In this document: positions 1 to 14,111 of the stretch, in pieces | How positions within the stretch are numbered: position 1 is the first letter of the stretch | How the letters are laid out: the number at the start of each line of letters is the position of its first letter | Assembly (NCBI GenBank): GCA_016946835.1 | Contig: JACVTC010000101.1 | Span: forward strand, 253,501-317,500 | From: Neocallimastix lanati (nom. inval.) | Taxonomy: Eukaryota; Neocallimastigomycota; Neocallimastigomycetes; Neocallimastigales; Neocallimastigaceae | Direction of reading: 5' to 3' | Length of the DNA stretch: 64,000 nucleotides | Notes under the pieces: generated by a model | The model's input: only the letters and a program-made list of their open reading frames with translations | Databases searched by the model: none | Told to the model about the DNA's origin: nothing | Translations under genes and position numbers: made by a program

Positions 1-362
1 ATACCAATGTTTCAGAGAAGAAATAATAATTATTATAAATAATAATAGTAATAATTAAAAAAAATAAAAAAAGGAAAAAATAAAAAAAATAAATTATTTT
101 TATTAATTACAATGAAAAAAATATTTTATTTATCTTTTTTTTTTTTTTTTTTTTACTAAATAGAGTATAAATATATAAATATGAATAAAATATAAATATA
201 ATTAAGATATAATAAATTCATTATTAATAAATAATAGAATCAATTATAAATAATAATATGTAATATTTGTAATAATATAATAATTTCAACATAGAATATT
301 GAATATTAAAAAAAAAAAAAAAAAAAATAAAAAAAATAAAATAAAATAAAATAAAATAAAAT

Positions 363-397
<35 letters not shown>

Positions 398-859
398 ATT
401 TAAAACTAATTTATTCATGATATAAATAATAAATAACTTTATATTAATAACAAATAATAAAATAATAAAATATTTTCTTTTTTTTTTTTTTCTTTATTTG
501 CTATTTATATTAAATTATTTAATTATTTACTATGTATTATGTATTATGTATTTAAATTATTTATTCTGAATAAAATGAATATTAATTATTCAGATTTTTT
601 TAAATTATAAAATATTTTTAAGAAATATATATATATATATTTTTTTTAATGTTTAAAGAAAAATATTTATATTATTTGTTACAAATTATTTAACTATTTA
701 TTATATATTTTATTATTTATTCTGAATAAATTAATATTAATTTTTCAGTTTTTTTTTTTTCAGTTTATTTAATTATCATTTTATTTCTTAATGTTTAAAA
801 AATAAAATATTCATTTATTTTTTTAAAAAATAAAAAATACATTTATAATTTTTATAAAC

Positions 860-1010
860 CTGATTATTTATTTATAAATTTATTTATTTGTAATTATATT
901 AAAAAATTTATGGCTTTAAATAATAATAATATAAAAGACACACCACAAAATACACTACTTAATAGTTGTATTAGAAATATGGTTTTTTTGATAAAGTAAT
1001 GTAACTCCAT
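860..1010 (+). repeat. Dispersed hairpin repeat, type B (degenerate member)
   Basis: This resembles segments at 23625-23720 and 34240-34350. All have a leading 'gattatttatttata' or 'tttatttattta' stretch, then ATTAAAAAAT, then a 'tatggcg/tttaaat' half-site, a short A/T loop and a complementary 'gacaca/gccaca' half-site. This member is the most diverged. It is not coding. Confidence 0.4.
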
Positions 1011-1901
1011 AAAAAGTTTACTTTCAAATAAATATAAACAAATTACTAAATAAATAAGTAAATAATAAATATTTTAAATATATATATATTTATTATATTA
1101 TATAATAATACTTATAATTAATAATAATAGTAATAAATAATAATAATAATTAATAAATAGTAATAATTAATAAATAATAATAATAATTAATAAATTATAA
1201 GTAATAAATAATAAATAAATAAATAAAAATTAATTTTAAATTTTTCAAAATATTTCGAGGTTTAAAAAAAAAATAAAATTAAAAGATATCTTTACAGTTA
1301 AATAGTAATAAATAATTATTTCATTACTATTATTAATTTTGTATTTCTATTAAATTTTATATTTATATCATTAATTTTATTAATATTTTTAAATTGTTAA
1401 TAAAAATTCTTTATAATTATTAATACAAAAATTAAAAGTTTTATATATCTATAAAAAAATGATCTTTTAATTTTCTAAAAAAAATAAGATATTCTTTAAA
1501 AAAAAAAATTCATTATATAAATATAAAACTTCAAAGTATTTAAAATACAAAAAAAAAAAAAAATAATAATAAATAAATAAGGCATTTAAAAAATAAAAAA
1601 GATTTAATTTATATATCTTAAAAATATATATATATATATTAAAAAAGGTTCACTAGATATTCATACAAATATAAAAAAAAAAATAATCATTACATGTTAT
1701 TAAAATTATAGAATAATATATATCAATTAGATATTCATAAAAATATTTAAGTAAAATATTTAAATAAAAGTTTTAAAAGCAAAGAAAAAATTTTTTAACC
1801 TTTTATTGTTTATTTGTTTAACGTTTTTTTAATTTATTTATACACAATATAATACCCCATGTTTCAAAAACAAAAATATATACGACGCAAGAAACCGCAT
1901 T

Positions 1902-1960
1902 ATGAAATGTAACACTTTTTTCAAAAAAAAAAAAAAAAAATAATGAAAAGTGTTGTATCA
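1902..1960. repeat. Short inverted repeat with TGTAACACTTTT arms
   Basis: The arm GTAACACTTTTTTCA at about 1909-1923 is answered by TGAAAAGTGTTGTA at 1943-1957, separated by a poly-A loop. GAAATGTAACACT is the reverse complement of the AGTGTTACATTTC core seen in the type A dispersed repeats, so this is probably a folded-back member of that family. Confidence 0.45.
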
Positions 1961-2198
1961 CCCAAAATTTTTATTTCGCAATGTTGTTTTTTAATAACTT
2001 TATTTAAAACCATAAAAAATATTTTCTTATACGCAAATATAAATAAATAAAGAAAAAAAAAAATTTAAAAATCTATATATAATAATAAATAATAAATAAT
2101 AAATAATAAATAAATAGTAATAAATGATAATTAATATAATTAATAATAATTAATAATAAATAATAAAAATAAATAAAAAAAAAGTATATAAATAAAAC

Positions 2199-2475
2199 GG
2201 GTTGTTAAAAACTGTATTAAAAAAATAGGGAGTGTTACGTTTCCGAAAGTTGTATCTCAGAAAATGAGGCTTTTTTAAATTTTAATAAATAAATTAATAT
2301 TTAAATAATTTTAATAAACGATGTCAAATTAGGGTTAGATATTATTATTTGTTAAAAAATGTATTAAAAAAATAGGGAGTGTTACATTTCAGAAAGATGC
2401 ATTTAGGAAAATAAGGCTTTTTAAAATTATAATTAATAAATTAATTAATAAATAATTTTGATAAATAAAATCAAA
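2199..2475 (+). repeat. Dispersed repeat type A, two tandem copies (~147-bp period)
   Basis: Two consecutive units begin with GTTAAAAA-TGTATTAAAAAAATAGGGAGTGTTAC at about 2203 and 2351. They continue through a TTTC-GAAAG segment, a 'gaaaatgaggc / gaaaataaggc' segment and an A/T tail ending in AAATCAAAT- or GTCAAATTAG-like sequence. Related copies occur at 26895-27075 (opposite strand) and 32865-32995. GC content is clearly above the surrounding DNA. It could be the end of a MITE-like element. Confidence 0.55.
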
Positions 2476-3659
2476 TGATATTTAATATGCTCTAATAATA
2501 ATAATAATAATAATAATCATTAAATAATAATCATTAAATAAAGAATACATATGATCTTTTATTACAATAATTATTATTATTATTATTTTTTAATATTAAA
2601 AATTTTTTTCTGATCAACTTTTGTCATAATAACCATTGAAATGATTCAATTCCTGATATTTATTGTATTATTTAATTTTTTTTATTTTATTTAATTTATA
2701 TATTAATTTTATTTATTATAGACTTCTATTTTACAATGATTAACCTAATAAAAATAAATATTCACTAAAATCTAAATCTATATTTCTATAACTGAAGGCA
2801 TACGATTAATATTATTTCAGGTATAATAATAATAAAAAAAAAAAAAAAAAGGCATTTATCTATATTTTTTCATATAAAAAATCTTAAGAGTAAAGCATAA
2901 AAAATGTATATATAAATATTTATATATTAATATATATAATATAAATATGAAATATCACATGTATACTGGAAATAGATTTAATATTAAATAGATATTAATA
3001 AATAAATATTTATTATTTATATCATATGACATATTTTTTTTTTTTTTTTTTACATTATTTTATTTCATAATATAAGTAGTTTTTAATATTTTTGAAAATA
3101 TTAATAATTATAATTAATTATAATTTTTTTATATTTAATGTTTAATTTTTCTTTTTCTTTTTATTTTTTTTTTTTTTTTTTTTTTTTTTTTCTTTTCCTT
3201 TTTTGTTCATTTACTTTTTTATATTGTTTTTGTTTGTTAACTTCAATCCTTTAATTAAAATTTTACTTTTTTTCTATTCCAAAATAAATTTTAATATGTG
3301 GTATTGTTACATTTGTATTACATGAACACTAAAAATGCTTTTTATTAAAATTGTTTAAAATTTTTTTTTTTTTTTTAATTTAAATAATAACCAACCATTA
3401 ATAACAATAATTAATAATATAATGAATAACAATAATTAATAATGAATAACAATAATGAATAACACTTAATAATAATTAATAGCAATTAATAATTAATGAA
3501 TAACCATAATTAATAATTACTTATTGATACTAATAAACAGATGAATAATTGAATATATTTATGGTAATAAATAAAATATTAAAAAAAAAGTTAATGTATA
3601 AATTATCATATAATATATATTTATTTTTAAAAAAATTGAAACAAATTTAATATAAAATA

Positions 3660-3960
3660 AATAAATCATAAATAAATCATAAATAAATAATAAATAATAA
3701 ATAATAAATAATTAAATAATAAATAAATAAATAATAAATAAATAATAAATAAATAATAAATAAAAAATAATGAATAAATAATTGAATAAAAAAAAATAAA
3801 TAATAATAAATAATTAAATAATTAAATAATTAAATAATTAAATAATTAAATAATTAAATAATTAAATAATTAAATAATTAAATAATAAATTATAAATAAT
3901 AAATAATTGAATAATAAATAATTGAATAATAATAATAATAAATAATAAATTAATAAATAA
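3660..3960. repeat. AAT/AAAT/TAAATAATT microsatellite block
   Basis: Runs of (AATAAAT)n and a regular 9-base unit TAAATAATT repeated about ten times between roughly 3800 and 3880 fill the block. It carries no coding potential. Confidence 0.8.
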
Positions 3961-4440
3961 TAAGTAATATTAATATATATAAATATACACATAAATATAA
4001 ATATATTTAAAAAGAATTTCAAAAAAAAAAGTTACATTAATGTAGATTATTTTTACTCTTCAGTTTCAATGTTTAATATAAAATATATATATATAGTTAT
4101 ATTGTAATAATAAATGTAATTTTAATATTATAAATTTAGTTATGATAACAATAATAAAAAAGTAATCAATAGTTAATAATTATTCATTTAAAATTTAATA
4201 CTTAATATGATAAACATTTTTAATTTATTGATTACATATATTTGTACACATATATATATATACAATGATATAACTTCATAAAAGTGGTTATTAATTAAAA
4301 AATAAAAAAAAAAAAAAAAAAAAACATGGTAAAATTTTATTAATGATATTCTATTCGATTTAGTAATAAAATTAAAATAATAAAATAAATAGACATAATA
4401 GAATTATTATTATTATTATTATTATTATTATTTTAGACTT

Positions 4441-4965
4441 TTACACAATACCATTTATATATATTTATATATTGTGAGTGTACCTAGAGTAGTATAATAA
4501 TTAATCGATAGTAGGTCACCATAAGTATAAATAATTTATTTCACAGCCACAATAATTGCTAATTGGCTACACCTGTTTGGCGTCGACCCTCGCCTCTTAA
4601 TCTTTAAGTAAGGGTAATACTGATTGATAATCCCTTAACAGTCATATATGCTGAAATGTGCCTGGGACAAGGACAGAGGACTTCGATGCTTTTCAGTCAA
4701 GATTGACAAATAGTTATCTTCCTCTCAGTTAACTAGATTCACTAGTTACATGTAATGTATTATAACGTTCTTTGCATATCTTAAGTTAACAAAACCTTAG
4801 TAAAGTACGAGACAATATATAATTCATACTTACCATGGCGAACTTTCAACTTAATTTAGAAGGAATTTTCTCCCAATCCTGGGTATTTTCTGTAGAATAA
4901 GTCCATAAAACCTTAATGTGTGTTACCCCACCCCTAATACTAACCGCTTGGATAAAAACTGAAAA
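4441..4965. other. Unassigned island of complex sequence (possible solo LTR, exon relic or structured RNA)
   Basis: This ~520-base segment has much higher GC and complexity than the 4.4 kb on either side, including GTTTGGCGTCGACCCTCGCC at 4575-4594. On the minus strand there is a splice-acceptor-like TTTTTTCAG near 4962, then about 36 codons open without a stop (roughly 4954-4848). A strong donor-like CCATGGTAAGTAT follows at 4827-4839. Further minus-strand stretches are open for 20-30 codons but broken by stops. I do not recognise a protein family. A solo LTR, a decayed gene or a non-coding RNA are all possible. Confidence 0.35.
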
Positions 4966-5279
4966 AACAGAAATAATAAAAAAAAAGTAATAATTATAAA
5001 TAGAAATAATAAATATTAAGTGATGTGACTTTTAAGCAAGTACTATGAAAATATATATTCAGAATATGAAAAAATAGATTTCAATATTAGTATTTCACTC
5101 TAATTAATAATAAAAGAATAATAAATATAAATATTTAAATCTATTATACCTTTTTATACATAAAATTATATAATTGTTCATAACATTATATACCAATTAA
5201 AATAATAATAATAATAATAAATGTTATTATTATTATAAAATGAATCTTTGATATTATTTTAAAATATTATTACTATTAC

Positions 5280-5337
<58 letters not shown>

Positions 5338-5492
5338 TTAGAAATGGTAAATTTAATATAGAATCTTATAAAATTTTTAAAAATATTTGAAAAAATTAAT
5401 AAAATTGTTCACTTCTATAAGATAATATTATTTAACAAGAAAGAATAAAAAAAAAAAAAAAAGAGTATAGTATTATTATTATTATTATTTTA

Positions 5493-5526
<34 letters not shown>

Positions 5527-8500
5527 GAAGAGTTGATATTTTAATAATTAACAGAAGAGGAATAAAATAAAAATAAAATAAAATACATTAAGGGAGATTA
5601 TAATTAATAATAAGAGGATAATATATAAAACACAAGTATCAATTAGAATAGAAGATGGGAAAATAGGTTTAAATTCTTTATGAGAAATAGGAAAAAAATA
5701 TTAATTATTAAATAATATAAAATAATACAAAAAAAAAAATTAAATATAAGTATAGAAAAATAAGACAAAAAAATAAAATAAAAATTAATAATTTTTTCAT
5801 AATTAAAAAAAAAATTAATAAATATAAAATTTTACTATTTATATAATTTTTATTTATTATTATTTATTATTTATTATTTATTATTATTATTTATTTATTA
5901 TTATTTATTTATTATTACTATTAATAATATTATAATTATTATTATAATTATTTTAATAATTATTTTTATATTTTTTTTTTTAAATTTATTTTTTTTAATT
6001 AACTTTATTTTTATTTATTTATACTTATTTATTATTATTAAATTAATTAATTAATATTATAAATATTAAAATAAAAATATGAAAAGGTTAAAAATTTTAA
6101 TATATTTTATACAGAAGATTGCCTATTGTACTAATTTAGGGTATTTCTAAGAAAAAAAAATTAAAGCTTATAAAAGTTTATAAAGTATTGTATTTTTTTT
6201 TTCAGGTTCAAACTTTTCTATAACTAAATATCATCATTTAAATAAATGTAAAAGATATACTTTGAACCGCATTACTAACCATCAAACTTTAAAATAGGAT
6301 GATATTATTTTTATAGGTGATAAATAGATTTATATATATGTATGGATTGATATGTTTTTTAAACTAATCTTTTAATGATTTTAATTATTCATTTAATATT
6401 TATACCAAGTGGATAACTTCAACCAATATTTCATATGTAAACACAAAATTTAATTTAAAGTGTAATAAATAGTAAAAATAATGAAAATTAATATAAATTA
6501 AATTTGTTAATTCTCATAAATTTTAATATTGTTTTATAGCTTTTATTAAATTTTAAAATTTGATGGTATAAATTAAAATTAAAATTAAATTAAAATTAAA
6601 ATTAAAATCAAAATTAAAATTATAATTAAAATTAAAAAAAATAAATAAAATTTAAATTTTAATTAAATTCAGAACTAATAGATTTGAAGTATACAAAATA
6701 TCATGAAAATATATATGTATTTATATCTAAAAAAAAAGTTTTATTTTATAGTAATAAATATTTATAATAAAAAAAAAAAAAAGGAAAATTAACTGTTTTA
6801 TTTTAATTTTTGAATGAGACTTATAGTAAAAGAAAGAAAGTGTAAATTAAATAAACGAATATGTAAAATATTTTCATTTATTATTAATTAGAATTTGGTC
6901 ATGAATAATGAATAATGAATAATGAATAAATAAATGAATAAATATTAAATAAATAAATTAATAATTATTTTTATTTTTGAAGTAAAACTTAACCTTAAAA
7001 TTAGTTAAAATGTTCAATCATTGACTATAATTATTATTTATTTATTATTCCATTTATTTAATTATTCATTATTCATTATTCATTAGTTATTATTTATTAC
7101 TATTACTTATTATTTAGTATTTAAAATATATTATTTATTAATAAATACTCTTTTTGTTATTTATTATATATTATATATTATATATTATACATTATTTGTT
7201 ATTTAATTATTTATTATTCAATTATTTATTATTTATTATTCTATATTTATAATTTATATTTATTTTTTTAATTAATTTTTTTTTTTTTTTTTTTTTTTTG
7301 ATTATTATCCCTTTAATTTTTTTGAAGTTCATTCTTTTTTATTTTATTTTATTTTATATTATATTACCAAATTTCTATATAGAAATTACTTTTTATATTA
7401 TTCAAATACTATAAAAGGAAATATATTATACAAAATTTCATACCTAAAATAGTATTTCTTTTTCTTTTTTTGAATAAAAATTTTTAATAATAAATTGTTT
7501 TATTATTATTATTTTCGTTATTATTTATCTTTTATATTATTTTATTTTCCGAATTAATTAAAAAAAAATAATTAAGAAATTGTTAAATTATTTACAATTT
7601 TATATCAATATGATATTTCATATATTATGTTATATCTACTAATTAATATATTATCTAATATAACCATGTATATATTAATATATATATGTATATGGTTAAA
7701 TTAGTAAATAAATTAAATAGTAAATCCATGTTTGAAAATAATGTTTAATATTTTATTATATAAAATATATTTAATTATTAATAATTTATATTTATAATAT
7801 TTATAAGTAAAAATTTACTCTTAATTAATATTTAACTGTATTTTTAAATGAATCGGAAATATGAAAAATTCGTGTAACAAAAAATATTATTTTAATATAA
7901 AATAAAATTCATTAGTAATTAATTATTAATAATTATGAAATTTTTATAAAAAAAAAAAAGACAATTTTTTAAGAATCCATGTACCCATTCATAATTTCCA
8001 TATATATTAAAAATTAAAAAAAAATATTAATAGTAATATATACATTTATATATATATTATTTATATTTAATATACTTTTCATCATCAAATAATAATTAAA
8101 TTAGCTAAGTATTATTCTTAAATTATAAACGAAATTAATTTATTTTGTACACTTTTGAATAAATTAAAATGAAGATATTTTAATAATTAAAATTTTAACT
8201 TAGTATTGTTAAAAAGGATTACTTTTTGTTTTTTGTTAATTCAATTTTATTATTTTATTTTTATTGTAACTATTATTATTATTATTATAATTTTTTTTTT
8301 ATAAAAAATATTTAATAATAAAATGATTAAATTTATGGATAGAAAAATATAATAATTTTACTAAAAAAAATAATAAGAAAAAGATAAAAATGTCATGATT
8401 CTTTAATATACATTTATGTTCACTTTTTTATTTATTTATTTTTATTAATATTAAAAAATTTTATTATTTATTTTTTAAATAGATCATATTCAAGAATTTA

Positions 8501-11147
8501 AAAAAAAATTTAAAGTTTTGTTATATATAGTATTTGATAACTGATCTTTTTATGTCTTTAAATAAAATATTATAAATAAAGTTTACGTCAAAAATTTTAA
8601 TATCTTTATAATATTAAGATTTCTAATAAATAATGAATAATAAATTACAAAATAATAAAATAATAAATAATAAATAATAAATAATAAATAATAAATAATA
8701 AATAATAAATAATTAATAATAAATAAATAATAAATAATAAATAATAAATAATAAATAATAATAAATAATATATGAATTAAAGGTTACTATTTAAATCCAT
8801 ATTATTAATAGGTATGTAACATATAAAATGGAATTTAATAGTAAATATGAATAATTTTTACAACAGAAATCAAAAAAAAAAAAAAAAATTACTATAAATT
8901 CTTTATATTTCAACAATTCATATGCGTGTATTTTTGTATATGTATATATATATATATTTTATTATATAATTTATAATTAATATATATATATATAAAAGAA
9001 ATGAAAAATTATTTAAAGTTGCTTTTCCAAGAAAATCAAAAGAAAAAAAAAATTTTATTTTCTTCTTTTTTATTTATTATGATTATTATTTTTTAATGTA
9101 TGATTATTTTAATTAATTATTTATTATTCATTTACTTATCAATTAATATTTATTGTTTATTAATTAATATCCCAAAATTAATAGAAGCAAACACAATATA
9201 ATAAGAATTATAAGATTAAATGTAAATCATTTTAATCCTCTCCTTTTCCCTTTTTCCATTTTTAATATAAAATTATTTATTATTAATTGTTATTTATTAT
9301 TTAGTATTTAAAAACAGAAATAAATAAAAACATATAAATGAAACATAAAAAAAAAAAAAAAAAAATAAAAATAAAAATAGAACAAAAAATAACATTCAAA
9401 ATAAGTTTCTTCTTTTTCATTTTTGACATTCATATTATGTAATTATATTATAGTTAAAAAATAAAATATAATAATAAAATAAGGATGATTATATCATATA
9501 AATATTTATTATTTACAAAAGTTAATAATATTATTATTATAATAAGAAGTAGTAATAATAGTAGTAGTAGCAATGTCAAAATATATTCCTCCATTAAGTT
9601 GGGAAAGAGAATAATAAAAATTAAAAAAAAAAAAAAATTCTTTTTTTTTAAATTTTATTTATTATATTTTAAATAAAAATCAACTAATTGGATAATATAA
9701 TAAATATAAAAGTATAACTAAAACTATATACAAAAACATTATACCATATAAAAAAGTTTATATTAAATAAAATTATTATTATGTAAAACTAAATATATAA
9801 ATATTATACCATACAAAACTATATACATAAAAATTTTATTATACATAAACATTATATCAAAATATAAAATTTAATATAAACATAAATATATAAATATAAT
9901 TAGAAATATTTTAATATATAATTTACAACATATATAAATATATATAAATATATATAAGCATATATACATATATAAATGTATATAAACATATATAAAGTTA
10001 TAATTATATATTAATAAAAAGGTTACACAACTTTTAATATAAAAAATATTAATAAAAAAGATTTTATATCAAAGTCATTTAACATTAACAATAATAATAA
10101 AAAAGTAATTATTAAAAAAAAAAAAAAACAATTTTAATTTCAATTTAAATTTCAATTTATTAAAAATACATTTTAATATATTATAATTAAAGAGAAAAAA
10201 ATAATAAATTTATTATATAAAGTGTTGAATGTACCCTTCTTTTTTAAATGTTTTAGCTATTTTTTCAAAAAAAGAAAAAAAGAAAAAAAAAAAAAAGTTA
10301 ATTATATAATAGGGGATATATGTATTAGTTAAATATATATATACAAATGTTATAAAATATAGCATTGTTATTAATTAAAAAAAAGTAATAATAAAAATAT
10401 ATTATTTGTTAATCATAAAAATTTAAAAAAAATCGCATAAATTCAATAAAACATATTCTTCATATCATATTTTAAATATATACAAATAATGAAATTGTGT
10501 AATTAATAATATACATTAATTCCTTTTTTTTTTTTTTTTTTTTAATTTTTTTTTTATTTATAATATTTTATATGTTGATTTTAAAATTTTACATTTTTAC
10601 TCATATAAAATCTATTGAATTTTTATAAATATGTAAAATATTTAAATTTTAAAATTTAATTGATAATCAATAATAGAAATTGAATTAACAATTTATTAGT
10701 ATTAATATAATTATCATCAATATTTATAAGTCATTATAATACTCATATTCATTATCTAAATAGAAATATATATTCCTTTTATTATCGAGAAAGAGAAAAA
10801 AATAATAAAATAGATACTATAGAAAATATTAATAAATAAATGTATTTTTTTAAATATATATATATAAACTTACATATATACCATATTTTAAGCATTATAT
10901 ATATATAATAATTTGAAATGAAAATATTAATAAAAAAATATAATTATATGTAAAATAAAATTTAAAAAAAAAAAAAAAAAAATTAATAAGCTATAATATA
11001 TCAAAAAAAAAAGAAAAAAAAAAAAAAAAAACTTTAATATATATATAAAAAATAATAATAATAATAATAATAAAATATCTTTTAATTAAAAGTTTAAAAT
11101 AAAAAAACAATAAATAAAAAATTAGAAGAAATAAATAATAATTCATA
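4966..11147. other. A/T-desert intergenic DNA
   Basis: No gene is supported. Content is ATT trinucleotide arrays (for example 5268-5338), ATAAAT repeats (8640-8770), AT-dinucleotide tracts and poly-A/poly-T. A slightly more complex patch at 6110-6320 has one short open stretch on the plus strand ending in stops and resembles no family I can name. The last 120 bases, rich in A, form the probable 5' leader of the membrane-protein gene that starts at 11148. Confidence 0.6.
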
Positions 11148-13013
11148 ATGAATTTTAATGATACAAATATATATCCTGCATTATTTAAGTCAGCAAACGA
11201 AGATGTTGTTGAAAGGTCTCAACATTTTAACCCATTCTTTTCTTGGGTAATGGTAACCTTTACTTATTTTACTATTGGTATTCGTGGAGGAAAAGTTTGG
11301 AAATATCTTTTTTATTGTTCAACAGCAGGAGTTGTAGCTACCGCTCTAAGTGTAACTGTTACGTTATCAAGGAAATTAGATTATAATTCCAGTAAAATTG
11401 AAAATTTAAAGTATATTGAAGGTCCTCTATGGACACTCACTGAATGGGGATACACTTATATTAATTATATCAAAGTGAAATCTTGTATAAAATCTTTAAG
11501 AAGACCATTCTGGAATATAATTATGATCATTATTCTGATCTATTCTCTCAGTTTAAGATTTTATCTAAGTTATTTGGATAAATATGAAAGTGGTTTAGAT
11601 AAAAGTTATTATGAGAGAAAAAAGGATACCTACCATGGTCTTGTCTTTTTCCCATTGGGGGTAGTATCCTTAATTTTTATATACTTTATTTTTAAGGAAT
11701 TCGTTGAAGAAAAGGATAAGAAAAATAGAAATATTATCAATGTTCTTCTTCACAGTACTCTCACAAGAATGACATTTGGTAATTATTATTTATAATTATT
11801 ATTGTTAATATTATTATAATTTTTTTTATTATTTTTGTTATTATAATTATTATTATTATTATTATTATTACTGTTTTTGATATTAATTATTATTATTATT
11901 ATATTATTATTTATTTTATTAATTTAAAATTATAATTATTATTATTATTATTATTATTATTACTGTTTTTGATATTAATTATTATTATTATATTATTATT
12001 TATTTTATTAATTTAAAATTAACTTTTTTTTTTATATTTTAAAAAATAATAATATTAATTTATATATTACAGTATCCTTAATTTTCATTGGTCTTTCATT
12101 TGTTGTTCATATATCAAGAAGCCATTATTTTTGGTATTTCATTAGAACATTTTTATGGAGACTTAAAGGGAATTTAGGTATTATATTTCTGTTAGATATG
12201 TTACTCTTACGTATTGATCTTGATCATAATCAATTGGTCGCTCAACAAGAATTGATTGATCAAAATAATTTAGAGAAATCTCTATCAAAACATTCAGAGA
12301 AAGATCATCAACGTTTTTCAAAAAATGAAAGTAATAAATTGAGTTTTAATGATTTTAATTTTCCAAATTCAGCACCTCCGTTGTTGTCTAGTCATCATGA
12401 GAATGAAAAAGAATTCGAACCAAATGATTTTATTCAAGAAAATATAGGTAGTCATATTAGTAAGAGTCATTCAAGACACAGTATAAATTTGAGTTCTATG
12501 AATATAAATAGACCATTCAATTCTATGGGAGACATTGGTAAAGATAACTATGGTTCTAATTTAAGTTATAATAAATTATTGAATGAAAATATTACAAATA
12601 ATTTATATAATCAATATAATAATAATACCAGTAGTTATAATAGTCAACATTTTCCATATACAAGTAAAAATTCTTCCATGTATTCCTCATTAAATTCTCC
12701 AGGAGTCTCTAGTACTAAAATGAATATTACTCCTTCTCCACCGAATATGATTTATACTTCTCCAATAAGTGTTACTCATTCTTCTTCAAATACCATTGGA
12801 AGTAGTGATATAATTTATAGTAATATGGGTATAAATACTAATAAAGCTATATCCTCACCAATGAGCGTATCAATCAATAATAATGATATGACATTTAATA
12901 AATCATCACAAAGTTCATCATCAAATGATGAGCTAATATATAATAATAGACCAATAAAAAGTCCCTTAAGAAAATATCCTGGAAATATATTATTAGATAG
13001 TACATTAACATAA
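11148..13013 (+). CDS. Multipass membrane protein with Ser/Asn-rich C-terminal tail (two exons)
   Basis: I do not recognise a named family. Exon 1 is 11148-11778 and exon 2 is 12073-13013. The intron has a GTAATT donor and a TATTACAG acceptor. Joining them keeps frame (631 + 941 = 1572 nt, 523 residues plus stop) and turns two open frames into one protein. Residues 1-260 contain about six or seven hydrophobic segments, near 29-45, 52-73, 92-108, 121-141, 163-183, 211-225 and 244-257, separated by short Lys/Arg/Glu loops. From about residue 262 to the end the chain is hydrophilic and rich in Ser, Asn, Pro and Tyr, like a disordered cytosolic tail. It closes with a conserved-looking basic stretch (SPLRKYPGN). 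The layout recalls a seven-helix receptor or scaffold with a long regulatory tail, but no receptor motif was seen. The start is the first ATG of exon 1, in an A-rich context. Confidence 0.8.
11841..12021 (+). repeat. ~92-bp tandem duplication inside the intron
   Basis: A block containing ACTGTTTTTGATATTAATT appears at about 11870 and again at 11962. Both are followed by the same ATT array and TTTATTTTATTAATTTAAAA. The two units are almost identical and together make up most of the 294-base intron, so the duplication is recent. Confidence 0.75.
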
Positions 13014-13416
13014 AAAATAATCCATAAAAAAAAAAAATAAATATTTAAATATATAAATATTTATTTTATATTACAATAAAAAAAAAAAAAAATAGTATTA
13101 ATGAAAATATAATAGTCATCATAAATAAACTTAGATTTAATAATAAACAAAATAAACAAAAAAAAAAAAAAAAAGTTATAAATTTGATAATATATAAGAT
13201 AATCGTAGTATTAATATAATCAATTTAAAATAAGGAAAAAATAATTATTTTTTTTCTTACTATTTTTAATAATAATAACAAAAAAAAATTTTTTTTTTTT
13301 TTTTTTTAATTTAATAGAATATTGAGAAAATTTTTATTTATGATACAATCACTTAAATAGAAAATAAAAATCCAGTATTAGTTATAATAATATAAGTTGA
13401 TTATAAACATTTAAAG

Positions 13417-13462
<46 letters not shown>

Positions 13463-13552
13463 ATTATTATCATGATAAAAATAAAGTATTAAAAAAAGAA
13501 AAAAATAAATCAAAAATTTTTGTATGTAATCAAATATATATGTATAAAATAA

Positions 13553-13585
<33 letters not shown>

Positions 13586-13787
13586 AAGATCATTAAATAA
13601 ATAGAAAATATTTTTAGACAAATAAAATCAAAGATATTCTTTTTTCTTATTTTGGGGGGGTATATGGAAAATAATAATATATTTATATATATATTTTATT
13701 TATATTTTTATATTTTTATATCTTCTTTTTTTTAATTTATTATTATATTTTATTTTATTTTATTTTTTTTTTTTTTTTTAATTTACA

Positions 13788-13818
<31 letters not shown>

Positions 13819-13960
13819 TTTTTTATTTTTATTTATTATTTTCTTAAAATATTTAATAAAATATTTGAAATTGTAAAAAAAAAAAAAAAAAAAGAAAAGT
13901 ATTATGATTCAGTTTATACAATTTTATAAATAGATATAATTTAATAAAAAAAACTTAAAA
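13014..13960. other. Intergenic A/T-rich DNA
   Basis: Poly-A and poly-T runs dominate, including about 40 A at 13422-13460 and more than 20 A near 13557-13583. The minus-strand open frame across the poly-A run translates to poly-Phe and is not a gene. No other structure was seen. Confidence 0.7.
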
Positions 13961-13964
13961 ATAA

Positions 13965-14071
13965 TATTTGGTATTCCTTGGCTTAATTGCCTTATATTGG
14001 TGAATGGACAATTATCGGAATCATTTAATATTAAGAAAAGATGATTGTTAAGGTTGTTCCATTGTTCCCCA

Positions 14072-14111
<40 letters not shown>

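Larger units (their letters stand above)
1..4440. other. A/T-desert intergenic DNA
   Basis: No supportable gene. The stretch is almost entirely A and T, with homopolymer runs, ATT/AAT and AAAT microsatellites and short AT-dinucleotide tracts. Members of a small dispersed hairpin repeat family lie at about 860-1010, 1902-1960 and 2199-2475 and are listed separately. Long poly-T at about 3165-3190 and mixed A/T tetramer arrays at 3660-3960 account for most of the remaining structure. Confidence 0.7.

Noticed and set aside
9485-9676. 63-codon plus-strand frame
   Set aside because: It consists of Ile/Asn/Ser/Lys/Phe from ATT, AAT and poly-A tracts. A shorter protein-like piece inside it (MSKYIPPLSWERE) ends at a stop with no splice donor.
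13382-13621. 79-codon minus-strand frame
   Set aside because: It is poly-Phe from poly-A runs.
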